Shown: positions 9,103 through 18,734, counted from the stretch's first letter. The stretch: 59,235 nt of DNA from Clostridia bacterium (GCA_024404145.1 JAKSQK010000009.1:1-59235), one strand, 5' to 3'. Numbers and translations: made by a program. Notes: generated from the sequence alone by a model not told the origin.

Positions 9103-11628
9103 TTATTCTTCGCTTTCGTCAACCGTTCCGGCGTCCGCATCGGCTTCCTCCGGAGTATCGTTAACTTCGGCTTCGTCATGCTCGGCAAGTCCGACCGAGA
9201 GGATTTTTTCGCCCTCGGCAACTCTCATAACCCGAACACCCTTTGCCGGTCTTGCAAATTCGGAAATATCTCCGGCAAAAATTCTTATGATGATGCCGTT
9301 TGAAGCTATCATAATGATATCTTCTTCCTTCGTTACGGGTAAAACGGCGGAAACATCGCCGTATTTTGCAACCTTATAATTTATAAGGCCTTTACCGCCA
9401 CGAGACTGAACACGGTAACATGAAATATCCGATATTCTGCCGTAACCCGTTTCGGTAACGGTTAAAATCTTTGTTCCGATATTGCAAATTGCCATATCGA
9501 CAACGCTGTCGCCTTCTCGCATGGTAATTGCCTTTACTCCTCGGGCAGTTCTTCCCATTGAACGGGCCTGTGTTTCGTTAAACTGAATAGCAAAGCCCTT
9601 CTTTGTTGCAACAATAAGGTTGTCGCTTCCGGTTGTCATACGAACATTACAAAGTTCGTCGCCCTCATCAAGACTAAGGGCAATAATGCCGTTCTTTCTT
9701 GTATTCTTAAAGTCGGAAAGCTTTGTCCTTTTTATTATACCACATTTTGTTATCATACAAATATGCCGTTCTTCTTCATCGGTTTTGGTAACGGGGATAA
9801 TAACCGTTATCTTTTCGTCCGGCATAAGCGGTACAATGTTTATAATGTTCATACCCTTGCTTGTTCTGGAACCTTCGGGAATTTCGTATGCTTTAATTCT
9901 GTAAACTCTGCCGAGATTTGAAAAGAGCATAATCCTATCGTGCGAAGAGCAAACAAACATATTCTCAACAACATCGTCTTCTCTTGTTGTCATACCGGTT
10001 ATTCCTCTGCCGCCACGGTTTTGAACATTATATGTATCGCTCGGCAACCGCTTAATATAACCGTTAACCGTTTTTGTGATAACACATTCTTCTTCCGGAA
10101 TAAGGTCTTCTATATCAACCTCGCCCAAAACATCGGAAATTTCGGTTCTTCTCTCATCGGCATACTTATCTCTCAAATTGAGAGCTTCGGTTTTAACGAT
10201 TTCGAGAATTTTCTTTTCATCGGCAAGAATAGCATCGCATTCTTTAATAAAGTTATGTTTTTCGGTAAGTTCATCTAAAATCTTCTGCTTTTCCATTCCG
10301 GCAAGTTTACCGAGTTGCATCTGAACGATGGCGGTTGTTTGAATGTCGTCAAGCCCGAACCTATCGGTCAGCGCCTGTTTACTGTCGGGAATGGTTTTGC
10401 TGTTTCTGATAATTGAGATAACTTCATCAATATAATCGAGCGCTATTTTAAGACCTTCGAGAATATGCGCCCTTTCAGCGGCTTTTCTGCGGTCAAACGC
10501 CGTTCTTCTTCTTATGATATCGCATTGGAATTCTATGCAGTTTTCAAGCATTTCTTTAAGCGTTAAAATCTGCGGTTTTCCGTTTACGATAGCAAGAAGT
10601 ATAACGCCGATAGAGGTTTGTAACGATGTATTTTTATAAATCTTATTAAGAACAACCTGCGGATTTGCGTCTCTTTTAAGGTCAACTATAATTCTAATTC
10701 CGCCGTCTCTCTTTGAGGAATAATCGACAACATCGTCTATTCCTTCGATTTTTTTATCGGCGGCAAGGTCATAAATTGCCTTAACTAAATCCTGCTTTTT
10801 AACCTTATAGGGGATTTCGGAAATTACTATTCTGAAATGGCCGTTCTTTACTTCTTCTATTTCGGCTTTGCCTCGAATAACGATTTTTCCTCTGCCGGTT
10901 GCATAGGCGGCTCTTATTCCGCTTCTGCCCATTATTATACCGCCGGTTGGAAAATCGGGGCCTTTAATATATTGGCAAAGTTCGGGAAGGTCGGCATCGG
11001 GGTTGTCAATAAGACAACACATACCGTCTATAACCTCGCCTAAATTATGGGGCGGAATTTCGGTTGCCATACCAACGGCAATACCCGAAGAACCGTTTAC
11101 AAGAAGCTGCGGAAATCTTACGGGCAGAACTTCCGGCTCTTCAAGACGGTTATCGTAGTTCGGCAAAAAATTGACCGTTTCTTTATCAATATCATCGAGC
11201 ATTGAAAGCGAAAGACGGTTCATTCTTGACTCGGTATAACGGTAGGCGGCGGCAGGATAGCCGTCGATATTACCGAAGTTTCCGTGTCCGTCAATAAGCG
11301 GATAGCGAAGCGAAAAATCCTGCGCCATACGAACCATTGCATCATAAACCGATGCGTCGCCGTGAGGATGATATCTACCGAGTACCGAACCTACCGTATC
11401 GGCACATTTACGGTATGCCTTATCGGGAGTAAGTCCGTTTTCATACATGGTATAAAGTATTCTTCTGTGAACCGGTTTAAGACCGTCTCTGACATCGGGA
11501 ATAGCACGGCCGACTAAAACCGACATAGAATACTGAAGCATACTTGTTCTGACTTCATCTACAATTTCAACCGGTTTGATGTTGGTGTTCGCATCGTCCG
11601 GCCAATAAATATTTTCTTGCTTAGGCAC
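9103..11628 (-). CDS. gyrA: DNA gyrase subunit A
   Basis: An 841-residue GyrA. The breakage-reunion domain has catalytic Tyr131 in AYRYTESR, and the C-terminal beta-pinwheel carries the GyrA-box-like 'QSRGGKGL' near residue 740. The acidic tail (EEADADAGTVDESEE) is common. In the quinolone-determining region the sequence is HPHGDASVYD: Ala92 takes the position of E. coli Ser83 and Ser93 that of Ala84. It follows gyrB by 14 bp in one operon. Length is normal. Confidence 0.97.
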   Translation of the reverse strand: MPKQENIYWPDDANTNIKPVEIVDEVRTSMLQYSMSVLVGRAIPDVRDGLKPVHRRILYTMYENGLTPDKAYRKCADTVGSVLGRYHPHGDASVYDAMVRMAQDFSLRYPLIDGHGNFGNIDGYPAAAYRYTESRMNRLSLSMLDDIDKETVNFLPNYDNRLEEPEVLPVRFPQLLVNGSSGIAVGMATEIPPHNLGEVIDGMCCLIDNPDADLPELCQYIKGPDFPTGGIIMGRSGIRAAYATGRGKIVIRGKAEIEEVKNGHFRIVISEIPYKVKKQDLVKAIYDLAADKKIEGIDDVVDYSSKRDGGIRIIVDLKRDANPQVVLNKIYKNTSLQTSIGVILLAIVNGKPQILTLKEMLENCIEFQCDIIRRRTAFDRRKAAERAHILEGLKIALDYIDEVISIIRNSKTIPDSKQALTDRFGLDDIQTTAIVQMQLGKLAGMEKQKILDELTEKHNFIKECDAILADEKKILEIVKTEALNLRDKYADERRTEISDVLGEVDIEDLIPEEECVITKTVNGYIKRLPSDTYNVQNRGGRGITGMTTREDDVVENMFVCSSHDRIMLFSNLGRVYRIKAYEIPEGSRTSKGMNIINIVPLMPDEKITVIIPVTKTDEEERHICMITKCGIIKRTKLSDFKNTRKNGIIALSLDEGDELCNVRMTTGSDNLIVATKKGFAIQFNETQARSMGRTARGVKAITMREGDSVVDMAICNIGTKILTVTETGYGRISDISCYRVQSRGGKGLINYKVAKYGDVSAVLPVTKEEDIIMIASNGIIIRIFAGDISEFARPAKGVRVMRVAEGEKILSVGLAEHDEAEVNDTPEEADADAGTVDESEE

Positions 11629-11642
11629 TTTCTATTCCCTCC

Positions 11643-13589
11643 TTAAATATCAAGATCGGTAGCAAATACCGCATTGTCTTCAATGAATTTTCTTCTCGGC
11701 TCAACCTCTTCGCCCATTAAAATGGTAAAGGTTTCGTCTGCCAAAGCGGCGTCAGCCATTGTTACACGAAGCATTGTTCTATGCTCGGGGTCAAGGGTTG
11801 TTTCCCATAACTGTTCGGGATTCATTTCACCCAGACCTTTATAACGCTGAACATCAACATTTCCGCCTAATTCTTCTATAAATTTATCTCTTTCCTCATC
11901 AGTAAAGGCATCAAAATATTTTTTGCCTTTTGCAACCCTGAAAAGAGGCGGTTGAGCCAAATATATATGGCCTTCTTCGATAAGCTGGGGCATATAACGG
12001 AAGAAAAATGTTAAAAGAAGCGTTCTGATATGAGAACCGTCAACATCGGCATCGGCCATTATAACTATTTTGTCATAACGAAGTTTTGTTATGTCAAAAT
12101 GTTCGCCTATTCCCGTTCCCAGAGCAATAACAACCGGCGTTAATTTATCGTTGCCGTAAACCTTATCTTCTCTTGCTTTTTCAACATTGAGCATTTTTCC
12201 CCATAAAGGAAGTATTGCCTGATAGGTTGAATTTCTGCCTTCAACGGCGCTGCCACCGGCACTGTCTCCCTCGACGATGAATATTTCGGTTTTAGTAGCA
12301 TCGTTAGAAATACAGTCTTTGAGTTTTTCGGGCATTCTCGCTTTTCCGCTTATACCCGATTTATTTCTCGAAGCATCTCTTGCCTTTTGGGCGGCTTCTC
12401 TCGCATTAGAAGCGGCTATCGCTTTATCAATTACTATCTTTGATTCGCTCGGGTTTTCTTCAAAGAAACGGTAAAGCTGGTCGTTTACTATATCACGGAC
12501 AAGCTGACCTACCGATGTATTTCCGAGTTTTGCCTTTGTTTGCGATTCAAACTGCGCGTCGGGAAGTTTAACAGATACAACGGCTATAAGACCTTCGAGA
12601 ACATCGTCGCCTTTAAGGTTGTCCGACGATTCTTTTATCTTATTGAAATCGTGGGCATATTTGTTAACTACTCTCGTAACGGTCTGCCTGAATGCCTGTT
12701 CATGGGTACCGCCGTCGATAGTATGAAGCGTATTTGCAAACGACATTATTTTGTTATCATAAGCGGTTGACCAAATAAGAGCTATTTCAACGGTTTCTTC
12801 GTTCTTTTCGCCCGAAAGATATATTACCTTTTCGTTTAGTTGCTCTTTTTTAACTTTTGTTAAAAGATATTCAACATACGATTTTATTCCGCCCTCAAAG
12901 CAAAGGTCATCTTCTCTATCAAAAGTATCTGAATCCGTTCTTAAATCTTTAAGAACTATTCTTACCCCTGCGTTTAGAAATGCTTGTTCACGAAGACGGA
13001 AAAGCAAGGTATCATAGTCGTAGGTTTGAGTATCTGTAAAAATAGTAGCGTCCGGCTTAAATGTAACGGTGGTACCCGTTTCTTTTGTATCGCCAACTAT
13101 TTTTAGGTCTTCTATAATATTTCCGGTTTCATATCTTTGTTTATAGATATGTTCGCCGTCCTTAACCTCAACTTCAAGCCATGTTGAAAGGGCGTTAACA
13201 ACCGAAGCGCCAACACCGTGAAGACCGCCGGAAACTTTATATCCGCTTCCGCCGAATTTACCGCCGGCATGAAGAATTGTAAATACAACACTAACCGTAG
13301 GAATTCCTTTTTGCGGGTGAATACCGACCGGTATTCCTCGTCCGTTATCGGTTACCCTTACAATACCGTCATCAAGAAGCTCTACCTTTATTTTATCGCA
13401 ATATCCTGCAAGAGCTTCATCAATAGAGTTATCAACAATTTCATAAACTAAATGATGAAGACCTCTTTCTCCGGTTGAACCTATATACATACCGGGCCTT
13501 TTCCTTACGGCTTCAAGACCTTCTAATACCTGTATTGAGCTTTCGTCATAGGCGCCTTCTAGTTCTTGGGTTTTTATTTCTTCACTCAT
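11643..13589 (-). CDS. gyrB: DNA gyrase subunit B
   Basis: A 648-residue type IIA topoisomerase ATPase subunit. The GHKL domain has 'EIVDNSIDEALAGYC' and 'NGRGIPV', the transducer follows, and the TOPRIM domain carries IVEGDSAGGSA and the DADVDGSH metal-binding pair. It forms GyrA2B2 and supercoils DNA. It lies between remB and gyrA in the classical order, all minus strand. ATG at 13589 has a clear AAGGTG upstream. Confidence 0.97.
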   Translation of the reverse strand: MSEEIKTQELEGAYDESSIQVLEGLEAVRKRPGMYIGSTGERGLHHLVYEIVDNSIDEALAGYCDKIKVELLDDGIVRVTDNGRGIPVGIHPQKGIPTVSVVFTILHAGGKFGGSGYKVSGGLHGVGASVVNALSTWLEVEVKDGEHIYKQRYETGNIIEDLKIVGDTKETGTTVTFKPDATIFTDTQTYDYDTLLFRLREQAFLNAGVRIVLKDLRTDSDTFDREDDLCFEGGIKSYVEYLLTKVKKEQLNEKVIYLSGEKNEETVEIALIWSTAYDNKIMSFANTLHTIDGGTHEQAFRQTVTRVVNKYAHDFNKIKESSDNLKGDDVLEGLIAVVSVKLPDAQFESQTKAKLGNTSVGQLVRDIVNDQLYRFFEENPSESKIVIDKAIAASNAREAAQKARDASRNKSGISGKARMPEKLKDCISNDATKTEIFIVEGDSAGGSAVEGRNSTYQAILPLWGKMLNVEKAREDKVYGNDKLTPVVIALGTGIGEHFDITKLRYDKIVIMADADVDGSHIRTLLLTFFFRYMPQLIEEGHIYLAQPPLFRVAKGKKYFDAFTDEERDKFIEELGGNVDVQRYKGLGEMNPEQLWETTLDPEHRTMLRVTMADAALADETFTILMGEEVEPRRKFIEDNAVFATDLDI

Positions 13590-13610
13590 TTTTTCACCTT
13601 TACCCTTATT

Positions 13611-13898
13611 TTAATTTTCTATTGTTAAACTTTCTTTTATTTCCTTTTCTATTCTTTTAAGAATAGTTGAAGACGAAAGTTGAGATAAATAGATAATATG
13701 TTTTTCTTCCTTTTCTTTTGGTTCGCAAACAATAAACGAACGGGGAATATCGGTAGAAATATTTATTATTCTTCCTTCTTTTTCTGCTTTGCTTAAAAAA
13801 TTTCTTGTTTTAACCGAAATACTTGAATTATCTATATCAAAAACGGCGATAATTTCTTTGTCGTTTATAATGTAATCATTTCCTATATGAACGAACAT
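13611..13898 (-). CDS. remB: RemB-type extracellular matrix regulator (DUF370)
   Basis: A 95-residue DUF370/RemB (YaaB) protein, recognised by MFVHIGNDYIINDKEIIAVF and the 'PRSFIV' strand, and by its fixed position between recF and gyrB. In Bacillus RemA/RemB influence matrix and biofilm genes; here it could connect to the YwqC-E trio, but that is speculation. It starts directly after recF (1 bp). Confidence 0.88.
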   Translation of the reverse strand: MFVHIGNDYIINDKEIIAVFDIDNSSISVKTRNFLSKAEKEGRIINISTDIPRSFIVCEPKEKEEKHIIYLSQLSSSTILKRIEKEIKESLTIEN

Positions 13899-14969
13899 TT
13901 ATTTTTTTATCGCTCCTTTTTCAATATTAAATATTTTTCCTTTTATTAAAGAGTTTGTGTTTGCAGGGTCGCAACAAGTTAAAAAAACCTGCCTTGATTT
14001 GATATGATTTATTATGTAATTTTGCCTTGCGGGGTCTAACTCACTTAAACAGTCATCAAGCAAACAAACGGGATATTCATCGGTTATTTTTTTTATTACT
14101 TCTGCTCCTGCGAGTTTAAGCGCCAGAGCAACGCTTCTTTGCTGTCCTTGTGAGCCGAAACTTCTTGCGCTTATTCCGTTTATCTTAAAATCTATATCGT
14201 CTCTGTGAGGGCCTACCGAGGTTGTTCCCGTAAGCATATCGGCAGTTCTCGCATTTTTAAGATTATCTATTATTTCCTCTCTTTTACAGTTAATTATATA
14301 TTCGGTTTTTATATCTTCTTTTCCAGAAGATAATCCGCTGTAAATATTCGGAACATATTTTTCGAGTACAGAAATGTATTTTTTTCTGTATTCTATTATT
14401 TTTTCTCCGTTTTCGGCTATTTCTTTTTCAAAAACATCAAGCATTATTGACAGCGTTTTATCATATTTATAATCTTTTATTATTTTATTGCGCTGGATAA
14501 CCGCTCTTGAATAAGCCGATAAAATTTCAATATAAACCGGATAAATCTGACCTATTGAAATATCTAAAAATTTTCTTCTTATAAGCGGAGAATCTTTTAT
14601 TATAGATAAATCAGAAGGAGAAAATATAACGGCATTGAAATTTCCTGCAAGTAAAGAAGGAGAAGAAAGTTTTTTACCGTTTATAAATGCCGTTCTTTTA
14701 TTGTTTTCAATTTCTATTTTTATCTCGTTTTCGCAACCTTTAAAATCATAAAGAATTTGAAGAACAGCTTTTTCTTCACCAAATTTTACATAAACGGTAT
14801 CTTTATTGTTTCTGAAACTTTTTGCACCCGTAAAAAACCAAATTGCTTCTATTATATTAGTTTTTCCCTGCGCATTTTCACCGCTTATAATATTCATATT
14901 GTTATCGGCTTCAATATTTATATTTTTTATGTTTCTGAAATTTTTAATTGTTATGCTTTTAATCTGCAT
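13899..14969 (-). CDS. recF: DNA replication and repair protein RecF
   Basis: A 356-residue SMC-like ATPase. Walker A is GENAQGKTN at residues 30-38; the signature 'SFGSQGQQRSVALALKLAG' and Walker B 'YPVCLLDDCLSELD' are near residues 266-310. RecF with RecO/RecR loads RecA at gaps. The start overlaps the S4-protein gene by 11 bp, and the order dnaN-yaaA-recF-remB-gyrB matches Firmicutes. Confidence 0.95.
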   Translation of the reverse strand: MQIKSITIKNFRNIKNINIEADNNMNIISGENAQGKTNIIEAIWFFTGAKSFRNNKDTVYVKFGEEKAVLQILYDFKGCENEIKIEIENNKRTAFINGKKLSSPSLLAGNFNAVIFSPSDLSIIKDSPLIRRKFLDISIGQIYPVYIEILSAYSRAVIQRNKIIKDYKYDKTLSIMLDVFEKEIAENGEKIIEYRKKYISVLEKYVPNIYSGLSSGKEDIKTEYIINCKREEIIDNLKNARTADMLTGTTSVGPHRDDIDFKINGISARSFGSQGQQRSVALALKLAGAEVIKKITDEYPVCLLDDCLSELDPARQNYIINHIKSRQVFLTCCDPANTNSLIKGKIFNIEKGAIKK

Positions 14970-15174
14970 TTTTAATTACTGTTTTGTTATTTTCAAACTC
15001 GAAAATGTCGTTTATATGAAGTTTTTTTCCTCTTTGAAGACAAACTTCTCCATTAACCTTTACTTCGCCGTTTTTAATAACAAATTTTGCATGTCCGCCA
15101 GTTGAAACTAGATTTGCAAGTTTTAATGCGGAATCAAGTTTTATATATTCTTCTTTTATAAAAATTTCGGTCAT
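14959..15174 (-). CDS. yaaA: S4-domain RNA-binding protein YaaA
   Basis: A 71-residue S4-like protein. Its core 'LDSALKLANLVSTGGHAKFVIKNGEVKVNGEV' is the S4 alpha-L RNA-binding fold. It is the usual small gene between dnaN and recF and is thought to affect ribosome assembly. It overlaps dnaN by one base and recF by 11. Confidence 0.92.
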   Translation of the reverse strand: MTEIFIKEEYIKLDSALKLANLVSTGGHAKFVIKNGEVKVNGEVCLQRGKKLHINDIFEFENNKTVIKNAD

Positions 15175-16280
15175 TATTTTAACCTCATAGGCATTATAAG
15201 ATACAAAAATTCGTCATTTTTTTCATCGGCGGAAACAATTACTACTCCCGAGTTTGCACCGTTTAACTTAAATAAAATATTTCCCGAATCACAAGCTTTT
15301 AGCGCTTCATTTAAGTATCTGCTGTTAAGACCTATTTCAAATTCATCGCCTTCAAGAGAAATATTTACTTTTTCATTTGCTCTTCCGAGTGTTGTAGCAC
15401 AGTTAAGAATTAAACTGTTTTCGTTTATTGTACATCTGATAGGAGTTGTAAAAGTATCATTTATAAGAAGAGAAACTCTGTCAACAGATTCTATTATATC
15501 TTGACTTTTTACCGTCATTTTTTGCTTAAATTCTTCCGGAATAAGTTTTTCATATTTAACAAATTCACCTTCAAGCAAACGAGAAATAAAACTATATCCG
15601 TTTATAGTTGCCAAAATAAGTCTTTTTCCTATTATAAAATCAATTTTTTCGGTTTCTTCATCAATTAGTTTTACCATTTCATTTATTGCTTTTCCGGAAG
15701 CGGTAAATTCTATTTCTTGCTCATTTTTTATTTTTTGGATTTTTCTTGCAAGTCTGTATCCGTCAATAGCAACAAACTGTAAAATATTATTTTTTATAGA
15801 AATATTAAGACCTGTTAAAATAGGTTTTGTTCCTTCTATCTGCGAAACAGCAAAAATAGTTCCTTTTACCATATCACAAAAAACTTCGGCATTTATACTG
15901 AGTTTTGTTCCGTCTGAAACAGAAGGCATTTCCGGAAAATCACTTGCTGCCATTCCCATTATTTCAAAAGTTGCTTCTCCGCTTTTTATATGGCACATAA
16001 GATTTTCATCGCAATATATTTCAACCTGTGCTCCACTTAACTTTCTTAAAATATCCGATAAAAGTCTTACATTTATAACTATATCTCCTGATTCTTCACA
16101 TTTTGCATACATTTCCTTTTTCATTCCCATTTCAAGGTTGTATGTTGCTAATGTTAAAAGCCCTTCTTCGGCGGAAATTAAAATACCTTCTAAAACAGGC
16201 ATTGAAGTTTTATTTGTTACAACTTTTTGAAGTTTTGAAACGGCATCTGAAAATGAAGCTCTTTCTACTAAAAATTTCAT
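15174..16280 (-). CDS. dnaN: DNA polymerase III sliding clamp (beta subunit)
   Basis: A 368-residue three-domain beta clamp. The C-terminus 'LYLIMPMRLK' is the standard peptide-pocket end, and 'DGYRLAR' is diagnostic. It forms the ring that tethers polymerase III. It is separated from dnaA by 215 bp of extremely AT-rich DNA. Codon use is more A/T-rich than in gyrA/gyrB, as is true of the whole dnaA-recF block. Confidence 0.96.
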   Translation of the reverse strand: MKFLVERASFSDAVSKLQKVVTNKTSMPVLEGILISAEEGLLTLATYNLEMGMKKEMYAKCEESGDIVINVRLLSDILRKLSGAQVEIYCDENLMCHIKSGEATFEIMGMAASDFPEMPSVSDGTKLSINAEVFCDMVKGTIFAVSQIEGTKPILTGLNISIKNNILQFVAIDGYRLARKIQKIKNEQEIEFTASGKAINEMVKLIDEETEKIDFIIGKRLILATINGYSFISRLLEGEFVKYEKLIPEEFKQKMTVKSQDIIESVDRVSLLINDTFTTPIRCTINENSLILNCATTLGRANEKVNISLEGDEFEIGLNSRYLNEALKACDSGNILFKLNGANSGVVIVSADEKNDEFLYLIMPMRLK

Positions 16281-16495
16281 TTTTTTAATTCCTTTCTTTA
16301 TAAAAGAATAATGTAAAAATAACAGTAATAATAAATTATGTTAAAATGGTTAAAAACTTAAATATAAGCTTTTATAAAAAAAAAAGAAGAAGTTAAACTT
16401 TTTACTTAAAAAATGTTGATAAATTTAATAATTTTTTTATTTTAACAATTTTAACATTTTATAAACTTTAATTAACATAAAAAATGTTAAAAGAT
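16281..16495. other. oriC: candidate replication origin, dnaA-dnaN intergenic region
   Basis: 215 bp, almost entirely A/T. It holds a near-consensus DnaA box TTATCAACA on the minus strand (16414-16422) and four copies of the octamer TTTTAACA: forward at 16440-16447 and 16449-16456, reverse at 16339-16346 and 16485-16492. The repeats, AT richness and position agree with an origin. The octamer is not the canonical TTATNCACA, so the assignment is an inference. Confidence 0.55.
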
Positions 16496-17830
16496 TTAGG
16501 TCGTTCCTTTTAGATTTTTAATAATGTCATCAACAAGTTCTTTTTCATAAGGTTTATCTTTTAGAAATTCTTCAATTTTATTTACATTATAAAGAACGGT
16601 TGAATGGTCTTTACCAAAACTTTCTCCTATCATTTTATATGATAATTCGGTTGTTTCTCTTGCAATATACATTGCTACCTGCCTCGCAAGTACCAAAGAT
16701 GCCGTTCTTCTGTTTGAAAGAATATCGCTTTCGGAAACATTATATGTTCTTGCAACCTCGGCAATTATTTTTTCAATTTTTATCGGCTCGGGCTGAGAAT
16801 CGTTTATAACATCTTTAATAAATCCCTGAACTATCGAAATATTAGGATTTTTATTTTGAATATTTATATATGCTTTAAGTTTTTTAACAACCCCTTCAAT
16901 TTGTCGGGTATTTACTTTTATATGCTCAGCAATAAAAAATACAATGTTTTCATCAAGAATTATATTGCTTTGTTCTGCTTTTTGTTTAATAATTCCTACT
17001 CTTGTTTCAAAATCAGGAGGAGTTATATCTGCAAAAAGACCACTTGCAAAACGAGACCTTATTCTGTCATCGAGCGTTTTAATTTCTCTTAAAGGTCTGT
17101 CGAGCGTAACGACAATTTGTTTATTTTTTTGATAAAGGGTATTAAAAGTATTAAAAAATTCTTCCTGCGTTTGCTCTTTTCCCGCAATAAAATGAATATC
17201 GTCGATAAGCAAAATATCAACATTTCTGAATTTGTTGCGGAAGTCATCAATAGTACCAAGACCGAGCTTTCCCTCTTGAAGGGCTTTAATAAGTTGATTT
17301 GTAAAATCCTCGCCCCTTGTATATTCTATTGTTTTTTTCGGAAATTTTTTCTTTATATGATTTTTTATTGCAAGCATCAAATGGGTTTTTCCAACGCCCG
17401 AAGGACCGTAAATAATAAGAGGATTATAATTTATGAGTCCGGGGTTTTCCGCAACCGCAAAAGCGGCGGCTTGGGCAAATCTGTTTGATGAGCCGACAAC
17501 AAAGTTGTCAAAAGAAAAGAAATCTTCAAAGGTTAATCCTTCACTGTGAAGTTCGGCATTTCTTATCTTTTCCTCTTCTTCTTCAAAAATAATCTTCGGA
17601 ACAAGGTCTATTCCCATAATGGTCTTTATTGCCGAGGAGAGAAGACCTATGTAGTTATTCTCTATAACAGAACACATATATTCGTTGTTATGAGCGAGAA
17701 CAAAATTTCCGTTATCAATATAAAGAGGTTTCAAATCCTTAAAAAAACAAGAAAAAGCAATCTCTGAAATTGTTTTTTTGCATTCATCGCAGACAGCGTT
17801 CCATATTTCATCTAAAGAATGGTCAGCCAT
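16496..17830 (-). CDS. dnaA: chromosomal replication initiator DnaA
   Basis: A 444-residue initiator. Domain I spans about residues 1-80 with a short acidic linker. The AAA+ domain has Walker A GPSGVGKTH at 142-150 and Walker B LLIDDIHF. Domain IV helix-turn-helix ends in the diagnostic FGKDHSTVLYNV. It binds DnaA boxes and opens oriC. Upstream lies very AT-rich DNA with an extra DnaA-box-like TTATTAACA. It heads the minus-strand block down to gyrA. Confidence 0.97.
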   Translation of the reverse strand: MADHSLDEIWNAVCDECKKTISEIAFSCFFKDLKPLYIDNGNFVLAHNNEYMCSVIENNYIGLLSSAIKTIMGIDLVPKIIFEEEEEKIRNAELHSEGLTFEDFFSFDNFVVGSSNRFAQAAAFAVAENPGLINYNPLIIYGPSGVGKTHLMLAIKNHIKKKFPKKTIEYTRGEDFTNQLIKALQEGKLGLGTIDDFRNKFRNVDILLIDDIHFIAGKEQTQEEFFNTFNTLYQKNKQIVVTLDRPLREIKTLDDRIRSRFASGLFADITPPDFETRVGIIKQKAEQSNIILDENIVFFIAEHIKVNTRQIEGVVKKLKAYINIQNKNPNISIVQGFIKDVINDSQPEPIKIEKIIAEVARTYNVSESDILSNRRTASLVLARQVAMYIARETTELSYKMIGESFGKDHSTVLYNVNKIEEFLKDKPYEKELVDDIIKNLKGTT

Positions 17831-18030
17831 ATTTTCACCTCAAATTTATTGTAATATCTATAAGTTTTGTATATATATAATAATATATATATCTATACAA
17901 TATAGATTATATCATATAATATAGTATTTTTCAACAAAAAACATAAAAAAGTGTTAATAATTTCAAAATTAAGACTTGAAAAACAAAATAATTTATGTTA
18001 TTATCAATATCGTCGCAAGAAAAGGCACAA
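17831..18030. promoter_or_regulatory. AT-rich region upstream of dnaA
   Basis: The first 100 bp are nearly pure A/T with alternating TATATA tracts, and must carry the dnaA promoter, though no single -35/-10 pair stands out. Box-like sequences TTTTTCAACA (about 17928-17937) and reverse TTATTAACA (17952-17960) suggest DnaA autoregulation or a second origin subregion. Confidence 0.4.
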
Positions 18031-18410
18031 AACCGCAAGAGGGTTACCAAAACAATAGCACAAAAAATATTGAAATAAGAAAAACAAAAAAACATAAATT
18101 ACGAGGTGTAGCGCAGCGGGTTGCGCCAGTTTTGGGTGAGCGAGAGAGTGCGTCCGGTGGACGAAGAAACGAACGAAGCGAAGCGCCGCGGTCAAAAGTT
18201 GTTCGCGCTCCAAGCGAAAAACAACTTTTGGGAACCGCAAGAGGGTTGCTAAAACAATAGTACAAAAAATATTGAAATAAGAAAAACAAAAAACATAAAT
18301 TACGAGAAGCAAAAAGATGAATACGACGGTTTGGGAACCGCAAGAGGGTTACCAAAACAATAGCACAAAAAATATTGAAATAAGAAAAACAAAAAAACAT
18401 AAATTACGAG
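18031..18410 (+). repeat. three direct repeats of about 75 bp upstream of tRNA-Pro
   Basis: Copies at 18031-18107, 18233-18306 and 18335-18410 run from AACCGCAAGAGGGTT through a long A-rich core to ATAAATTACGAG, differing at only a few bases. Copy 3 runs into the real tRNA, copy 1 into a broken tRNA start, and copy 2 into neither. Between copies 1 and 2 is a more GC-rich insert (18139-18230) with an 11-bp hairpin, CAAAAGTTGTT / AACAACTTTTG (18193-18229). Confidence 0.8.
18102..18138 (+). pseudogene. 5' fragment of tRNA-Pro
   Basis: CGAGGTGTAGCGCAG followed, after an altered D arm, by GCGCCAGTTTTGGG matches the 5' half of tRNA-Pro(UGG) at 18407. After the anticodon the sequence turns into unrelated GC-rich DNA, so there is no 3' half and no acceptor stem. 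It looks like a partial duplication. Confidence 0.75.
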
Positions 18411-18482
18411 GTGTAGCGCAGTTGGTAGCGCGCCAGTTTTGGGAACTGGATGCCGCAGGTTCGAATCCTGTCACCTCGACCA
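18407..18482 (+). tRNA. tRNA-Pro (anticodon UGG)
   Basis: A 76-nt cloverleaf: acceptor CGAGGTG pairs with CACCTCG, with discriminator A and encoded CCA at 18480-18482. The anticodon stem CCAGT/ACTGG holds loop TTTGGGA, giving UGG for proline, and the T arm has GGTTCGAATCC. It decodes all CCN or mainly CCA/CCG codons. It is the only complete tRNA in the window and lies on the plus strand, divergent from dnaA. Confidence 0.96.
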
Positions 18483-18734
18483 GTCGAGAACCTCGACACG
18501 CATTACGCGAAAAGAGGTTCTTTTTTTATTTTAAGCAAAAATTCTCGCGTTTTAAGATTAGAAAAAGCCAAAAGAAAAGTCGAGAACCTCGACCAAGCAT
18601 TACGCGAAAAGAGGTTCTTTTTTATTTTTAAGCAAAAATTCTCGCGTTTTAAGATTAGAAAAAGCCAAAAAAAGTCGAGAACCTCGACCAAGCATTACGC
18701 GAAAAGAGGTTCTTTTTTTATTTTTAAGCAAAAA
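18483..18734 (+). repeat. three tandem terminator units after tRNA-Pro
   Basis: Units start at 18483, 18579 and 18674 (period 96 and 95 bp; the third is partial). Each starts GTCGAGAACCTCGAC and holds a terminator hairpin, AGAACCTC / GAGGTTCT followed by TTTTTTT. Units 2 and 3 contain the tRNA 3' end ACCTCGACCA, so the unit seems derived from the tRNA end plus its terminator. Confidence 0.85.
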
